NCBI GenBank assembly: GCA_030549495.1
Contig: JAUIRK010001029.1
Coordinates: 620,001-684,000, forward strand
Origin: Nectonema munidae
Taxonomy: Eukaryota > Nematomorpha > Nectonematoida > Nectonematidae
Direction of reading: 5' to 3'
DNA: 64,000 bases
Part shown: one piece after another, positions 58,319 through 64,000 of the stretch
How the letters are laid out: every line of letters starts with the position of its first letter
How positions within the stretch are numbered: the first letter of the stretch is position 1
Notes under the pieces: model-generated
Database searches by the model: none
What the model saw: only the letters and a program-made list of their open reading frames with translations
What the model was told of the DNA's origin: nothing
Made by a program: the position numbers and the translations under genes

Positions 58319-59390
58319 ATTTATTATCCATTTATTATAAAAAAAACGAAGGAACTGAATTCCTCATAGTAAAATTAAAATTTTTATAATTGCAATTCCT
58401 ACTCTCAGTCTGTAAATGTCTATAACTTCTTAAAAACGCGACTGGTGTGACAACAACTATTTTAAACCAACTACAACTAGTTTTGCTTTCCTCTCGATTA
58501 CCTGGATATCGTAAAGATTCCACAGACCATCGTTGATCATGTTATACGCTATTATTTTATACAACAACACACTAATGTTAATAGGAAAAATTATTTTCGT
58601 AAATTTGATGATGCCTAAAGACTTTTCCAATTTAGACAATACAAACTCTATGTTGACTTTAAATTTCAATATGTTATCTTTTATTAAACCGATAAAACTA
58701 TAAACCATATCTAAACATAATGATTGTTTCAAAATTGACATGGCTATTTGATTTTGTTTAAATAAACAAAATATACCTTTGCATTTAGAACTATTACTTT
58801 GTCCAATAAAACATGCAATTCGGCTAAAGAACTTCGATTAAAGAAGGGTTGCTTCATATGTTTGAAAAATTAAATTATTTTTTCATTATGAAATATATTA
58901 AGAAAAACATGACTTTAAGTTTATTTGATATCGACTCACATTCCTATCTCTAAATCCTGGTTCTGCAACCAATTGTTGTATGGATTGGTAGTCCCGCAAT
59001 GTCGTCATCAATAAGATTTCTGGAGGACTATCTACCATTTGTAACCTGTTAAGTTAACTTTGGTCATTGATGTTTTTTACGATGATCTACTTCTCCCTGC
59101 TTGCCTTCATGATTGAATCTGCGCAATTCGTGACGGGAAATGTCACTTGATCACTCCAATCTACAAACAACGTAGTATCAGAACTTGTCATTCCACCATA
59201 TTGGGAGACGTCCTGCTTGAAAGCATTGAGGCATCAAGATTATCATCACGAATGGAAGAAACTAACTCATCGAATATAGAAGAGAGGGAAGCTAATGATA
59301 GCACGGATAAATTTGTTGAATGCGCAAGACCTAGCTACCTCTTATGATCAGGTCAAAGGTGTCTGGGGCATCTGGTTCTGGGCCTATATG
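58319..59390. other. Gene-free stretch with a coding-like patch
   Basis: The patch at 59147-59347 (ITPIYKQRSIRTCHS, then a Ser/Glu-rich tail) is less AT-rich than its surroundings. Its upstream frame reads ICAIRDGKCHLITPIYK, faintly like a LINE reverse transcriptase start. I cannot assign it. Confidence 0.35.
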
Positions 59391-59520
59391 GTGAAAAATA
59401 CGGCTCTCACCAAAGTACAAGTACAACTGAACAACATCTTTGGGCCACTAGAGGAAAGCTGAAATCATAAGGTGGTATCGAACCGCATTCTAATTAGTTG
59501 AACTACAGCTTTAGCCAGGC
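59391..59520 (-). repeat. Possible tRNA-like SINE, minus strand
   Basis: On the minus strand, TAGTTCAACTAATTAGAATG resembles an A box and GGTTCGATACC a B box, only about 15 bases apart where a tRNA would have 30-40. A body with TTTCCTCTAGTGGCCCAAAG follows. It would be a second family, distinct from 61435. Confidence 0.4.
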
Positions 59521-59712
59521 TGGAACATAGGAAGGCTTGACTATGAAGATCAGATATGGCGGGGGATTGTCGTAACACAAATTTTCACTATAGTTTTAAG
59601 CACAAATGGCATATTTATTCGGAAAGGGCCCGCCGCGTGACAAACACTTACCTCGCGCTCGTAGAGCTACAGAGTTAAGAATGGAACGAACTTGATTACA
59701 ACGAGGTGATAC

Positions 59713-59865
59713 AATCTCCCTTTCATTGAAACTAAAAAATAAATAATTGAACCATAGCCTTTCCGAATATTTTCTTTCAAGCAAATATATGCATAGATTT
59801 TGTCCGTTTACAAGGAAGCATCTATGGCTCAATTATTTATTTTTAGTATCAATGAAAAGGAGATT
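59713..59865. repeat. 45-bp inverted repeat (hairpin)
   Basis: 59713-59757 (AATCTCCCTTTCATTGAAAC to AACCATAG) and 59822-59865 are reverse complements with about five differences, separated by about 64 bp. It could be a foldback MITE or a piece of one. Confidence 0.75.
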
Positions 59866-61430
59866 CTAATATATGCATTTTAAGATTTTTTTCATGTCTT
59901 ATTATTACCTGTCAAAATTTATATCATTCCTTTAAGATGCATGCTAAAATATATATCCCTACTTTTACTTACATAATAATCTTTTGAAATATCTTTTGTT
60001 AACCATAATATAGCAAATATAGCAATTTTAAGTTCAAACTTTTCAAAAATTTGCTAAAAACTTTTTACAAACATTTTTTGAAAACTTTTCCGTATTAAAG
60101 TCTCAATTTAACAATAAGAACTAATTGCTAATCATCTAACTTTTGGAAAATAATTCAGTAACTTTGACAAAAGAATATATTTTCTTAATATTTTCTAAAA
60201 AATTAAAGCCTGGGTGAGAAATTAGATATTTTTATCAACGGTTTAATTTTACATCTGGGGAAAAGTATGCGAAGAACAATAAGAACTACTAGGGATTCAA
60301 GGAAATATTAGAAAAATATTTTAATTATGTTGTTTTTGATAAATGTCAAAAGTTTTTAGACTGTGTAATGGTATACACCATAAAATTGTCTATACTAAAT
60401 ACCAGAAATTTGGTTCAGCCAGAAATTGTAGCATGGAGGCTATTGAAAAAATTTAGGCGGAACTAACAAAATATTCTATTGTAAAGATAAGCCTCAAATG
60501 TTGAAGTACAAAAAACTAAAAATGTTAATTCTATTTTTAATTGCATCCTCTGAAATTTTTACATCCCCTTAACATCCTCATCCGCGGATCATTTAAGTTT
60601 CAACATCCGCATCCAAAATTTTCAGACATTTATCTTTTTTTACATACCGCAAAGTTTTTTTTCGGAATTTTTCAATTTATATATAAAATTTTTGTATCCC
60701 TTTGAGGACGAACATTTTGAAGAGGATTTGTCTGCTTTCTTTTTCAATGGAATTTTATATATTCAAAGCAGACGATTTTGGTGACCTACTGGTCCTCAAA
60801 GGGTTAAGTGAGTCTTTATAATAAAATAAATAATAAATGCACTTTTACAATTTTTAGCGAAGGGGGTGGCAAAAAAGAAAGATTAAAAATTAGCCAGCTT
60901 TCGGATCTGTTTTAGATCTACAAGTTGCGTCATAAAAAATTAAAAGATTAAAAATGTAATTTTAAATTTCATATTAACTCAAGTTGAAAGCAGACGATTT
61001 TTATAAATTTTTTGTACTATTTTTTTATCGTAAAATAAAACTGCGTTTAAAATAAGAGAGCTTTAAAAGTGTGTTTATTTAAAAATTTTCAAATATGTAT
61101 TTTTTAAACCAAAAATTTTAAGTAATGCTAATTTTTTTTTTAAAAAAAACTTCCTTTTTTAATAAGATTAAAAGTAAACCTAAAAAGCCATTTCAAAAAC
61201 CATTTTAAACAAACGGCTATAGTTTAATATATATATAAGATTTAATATACTTTTATATGCTAGTATAATTTAACCTAAAAAATTTTTTTGAAATTAAAAG
61301 GAAAATTTTCAATCTATTTTTATATATAACATGTTAATTAATTTATTTGCCAGAATATTTTTTTAATAATACAAATAAACAAATAAGTTAAATAACTAAC
61401 ATACTCTTATTAATCTTAAAAAATTTAATC
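59866..61430. other. Gene-free AT-rich stretch
   Basis: No gene. It contains the 60698 MITE, recurrent GCAGACGATTTT motifs and long A/T runs. Confidence 0.5.
60698..60807. mobile_element. piggyBac-type MITE with CCCTTTGAGGAC ends
   Basis: CCCTTTGAGGACGAAC at the left and GGTCCTCAAAGGG followed by TTAA at the right are inverted. The left TTAA is worn to GTAT. Internal CAGACGATTTT motifs link it to the MITEs at 26505 and 29982. Confidence 0.7.
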
Positions 61431-61434
61431 AAAA

Positions 61435-61588
61435 GGGGCGTGGGTAGGGTTGGTTAGATGCTGGATTCCATAACTCAAGGTTTGGGTTCGATCCCGCATC
61501 AAGCCTGCTTTCCTCATAGTTCGATACAAGCGGCGCAATTGTGCCTTCTCGATGAAAACACCCTATGGTACCTTTACCTTTACTTTTA
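61435..61588 (+). repeat. Best-preserved tRNA-derived SINE
   Basis: GGGTTGGTTAGATGCTGG (A-box region) and GGGTTCGATCCC (B box) are followed by CATCAAGCCTGCTTTCCTCA, TAGTTCGATACAAGCGGCGC, AATTGTGCCTTCTCGATGAA and the tail GGTACCTTTACCTTTACTTT. Related copies lie at 9957, 23950, 26005 and 31292. Confidence 0.75.
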
Positions 61589-63199
61589 TAAAAAATATAT
61601 TGTGAAAAATAGAATTTTTTATGTAAACCCCTGACAAATATTAGAACCCATGCACAATTTGTCACTTATGTGGACTTATCAAGCTGAATTGCAAGCACAA
61701 ATTTACACAGAAATCTTAATAATTTTTTTTTGAAAAACATATTCTAACATTTCTTCAATTCATCGGTGGCTGTGTGTTAAGAGAAAGTTGTTAAAAAGAT
61801 TTTTTTCAGAAATGAAAACTTTTTCACATTCTCCGCTATTCGAATTAATATTAGTAAAACCAAGAAAGATTTTTATGTATATATTTTCCGAAGAAAGATC
61901 AACTAAGATAGTGTTTAGCAAGTAGCAAACTCGATGTTAAATTAGTGTCAACCAACTTGTTCACATGAAAAATACCCACTAACATATGAAGGAGCAGAAT
62001 TTTGAAGACTTATCGTCCGCTTTTTTTTCAATGTAATTTTATATATAAGGCAGACGATTTTCTTAGGGCCACAGTGTAATACTTGTCTTCAATGGCTTAA
62101 ACAAACAAAAGATACTCAATTGAATCTATATATTAAGCAAAGTTATTCACATGAGAAAATTCACTTTACCCCTTATCAGTTTGAATTGGACATCAGTTTG
62201 CTATAAATAAAGTCTCCAGTTTTAAGTTTAATGAAAACTCATTGAAAAAAGATAGGCAGACACTTTCAAAAACCTGAGCTTTCATTTTTTGGAGTTGGTA
62301 TTCTTCAAGTGATCCATGGTTCGCTGAAAAAAGTGCACCGATAATAATTTTTGTCTTATTTTTCTAGCCCGGCCAATTCACAATGGAATAAGAGGCCCAT
62401 TCACTTAAGATTTAAAGTAACAACACTTTTGTTAAACAGAAAAATGAATTTAAAAGCTTAATAATGTGTTATGAGGAGACATTACTATCCAAATTATAGG
62501 CGTAATAACATGAAATTAGACCACACTTTCCCCAAAAGCCACAATTTATTAGTGAATATTAGAACTACGAAATATATAATATTCATTAGTAGTGTACACA
62601 GACCTGCGATAAACAATAATTTTAAGGGGGCGGGGGGACACAAGCATTTTTTAACTTTATTAAAACGCATTAGTGGTCAAGCCACAACTTAAAAAAATTG
62701 AGAAACAAATACAAAGTTTGCATAAAACAGTTAGAGTATGTATGAAGAAACTAAAAATTTATTTTATAACGTTTTTGAATTGTCTAAATGTGATATATTG
62801 GATGTTCCTCTAGAGGAACATTGGACTTATAGGCATATGTGTTACTGCTGTTATACTTCACACTTCATATTATAAATCATTATTATATTATATTATATAT
62901 GGACAAATGTATATTTTTGATTGATCACTTCAAACGAGTCTGTGTTACTGCTGTTATACTTCACACTTCATATTATAAATCATTATTATATTATATTATA
63001 TATAGACAAATGTATATTTTTGATTGAAACGAGTCACTATTCTAACAATAAAATTTTTTATTTTGATTGATTACTTTTTATCGCTTATCGTATTCAAGCA
63101 AGGCTTCTCTTTTTTGATTTACCTGCGTTCATTTTTATTCATATATAGATTTTCTTCTGTCTGATTTTCAAGCAAAACACAACAAGAAATTTTTTTCCA
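61589..63199. other. Gene-free stretch before the piggyBac gene
   Basis: AT-rich. It includes worn MITE-like GCAGACGATTTT sequence near 62010-62055, a G-rich patch near 62625 and the 103-bp tandem repeat. The left terminus of the piggyBac element should be here, but I could not pin it down. Confidence 0.45.
62838..63030 (+). repeat. Tandem duplication with 103-bp period
   Basis: TGTGTTACTGCTGTTATACT to ATATTTTTGATTGA occurs at 62838 and again at 62941 with one or two differences; CAAACGAGTC/GAAACGAGTC follows each copy. Confidence 0.85.
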
Positions 63200-64000
63200 A
63201 TGTCCTCTCATGATACTTTTCATCAAGTTTTAACTCTCCAGGATGCTCTCGATTTTTTGGAAGAGAATGAAAGTATTGATCCTAAAGTTGTAATTCTTCC
63301 TCCAGAATTCAATGATATTGATAGTGACTGAAACAAACAGGTATTGTGGACAAAAAAACAAGAGCCTAAACTTTGATAGAGTAGAACTGAATAAGTTTCT
63401 CGGAATTCTTCTAACATCTGGTTATAACTCACGACCAAGGCAAAGAATGCATTGGAAAAAAGATGATGATACATTTTGTAGTGTTATAGCAAGTCAAATG
63501 TCAAGAAAGCGATTTGAAGATATAAAATCCTGTTTAAATTTTTGTAACAATGATAATTTAGAAAAAAATGATAAATTATCGAAAATCAGACCTATTCAGA
63601 ACCTCCTTAATTCTTCCTTGAAACAGTTTGGTTTTTTTGCTGAAAAACTTTCCATAGATGAGCAAATGGTTCCTTATTATGGTAGAAATTCATCTAAAAT
63701 GTACATGAAAGGTAAACCAATAAAGTTTGGGTACAAAAACTGGGTAATGGCCTCATCTGAGGGATTTCCTTTTCATTTTGTTACATATACTGGCGCTGCA
63801 GACCGAGAAGACAGAAGTTTGCCTCTAGGATCTGAAATTATTTTAAAGATGGTGTCACTTCTAAAAGATGTTGATAATCATTATATATTTTTTGATAATT
63901 TTTTTACGTCTTACGATCTCTTAAAAGTTTTGCGCAAAAGAAATGTAAAAGCGATGGGAACAATCAGAGAAAATAGAAGTGTCCTTTTAAAAAAGCAAAA
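63200..64000 (+). pseudogene. piggyBac transposase, runs off the window
   Basis: The enzyme cuts and pastes DNA at TTAA. Frame 1 starts at ATG 63200 (MSSHDTFHQVLTLQDALDFL) and ends at TGA 63329. The main frame is open from about 63345 to the window edge: FDRVELNKFLGILLTSGYN, LSIDEQMVPYYGRNSSKMYM with the first catalytic Asp, KPIKFGYKNWV, and YIFFDNFFTSYDLL with the second Asp. The third Asp and the Cys-rich finger would lie beyond 64000. Between the two frames some 20-60 residues normally present are missing, so a deletion or an unrecognised intron lies near 63330-63350. Apart from that the domain is uninterrupted, so the copy is young or the break is a real intron. Confidence 0.85.

Noticed and set aside
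61435-61588. tRNA gene
   Set aside because: A and B boxes are present but no cloverleaf or anticodon arm can be formed, and the sequence recurs with a SINE body and tail.

Overview
This is a very AT-rich invertebrate animal sequence: small genes sit in a matrix of transposons, MITEs, SINEs and duplicated repeats. Animal-type proteins (lysosomal ClC-7, TANGO2, MECR, BLOC1S1, ZNF830, ribosomal L31e) and eukaryotic splice sites rule out a prokaryote. I cannot name the phylum. Most recognised genes have no visible intron, even CLCN7, which is usually split into many exons in animals. BLOC1S1 has clear introns, so splicing is present.

Layout. 450-6464 is a complete but mutated Mutator-like (MULE) transposon with terminal inverted repeats over 1 kb long that contain an AAAACGGCC minisatellite; inside are FLYWCH and MULE transposase exons. 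6465-18950 is repeat territory: a hAT family carrying poly(G) runs and 42-bp repeats, a nested 513-bp MITE with a 10-bp target duplication, and an 883-bp tandem duplication. 20559-21501 is a decayed intronless copy of choline-phosphate cytidylyltransferase. 25870-29604 holds BLOC1S1 and ZNF830 on the same strand, only 7 bp apart; a 2.36-kb BLOC1S1 intron has taken in a SINE, a piggyBac-type MITE and a hAT element. 30754-33123 is the full-length reference copy of the poly(G) hAT family with perfect 8-bp target duplications. 35300-40640 has LINE remains (reverse transcriptase, RNase H) around an intact RPL31 gene on the minus strand. 41021-44068 is a 3-kb inverted-repeat element around a broken Ty3/Gypsy pol fossil; its right end and flank are duplicated in tandem to 45150. 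47535-56451 is the gene-dense part: CLCN7, TANGO2 and MECR, all plus strand and single-exon. 56700-63190 is again MITEs and hairpins, and a piggyBac transposase runs off the right edge.

How the genes relate. CLCN7 (lysosomal Cl-/H+ exchange) and BLOC1S1 (BLOC-1/BORC lysosome positioning and organelle biogenesis) both serve endolysosomes. TANGO2 and MECR both bear on mitochondrial or lipid metabolism, and the PCYT1 fossil derives from phosphatidylcholine synthesis. Nothing in the sequence shows shared regulation except the tight BLOC1S1-ZNF830 spacing, which suggests a shared transcript. I found no rRNA gene, no convincing tRNA gene and no CRISPR.
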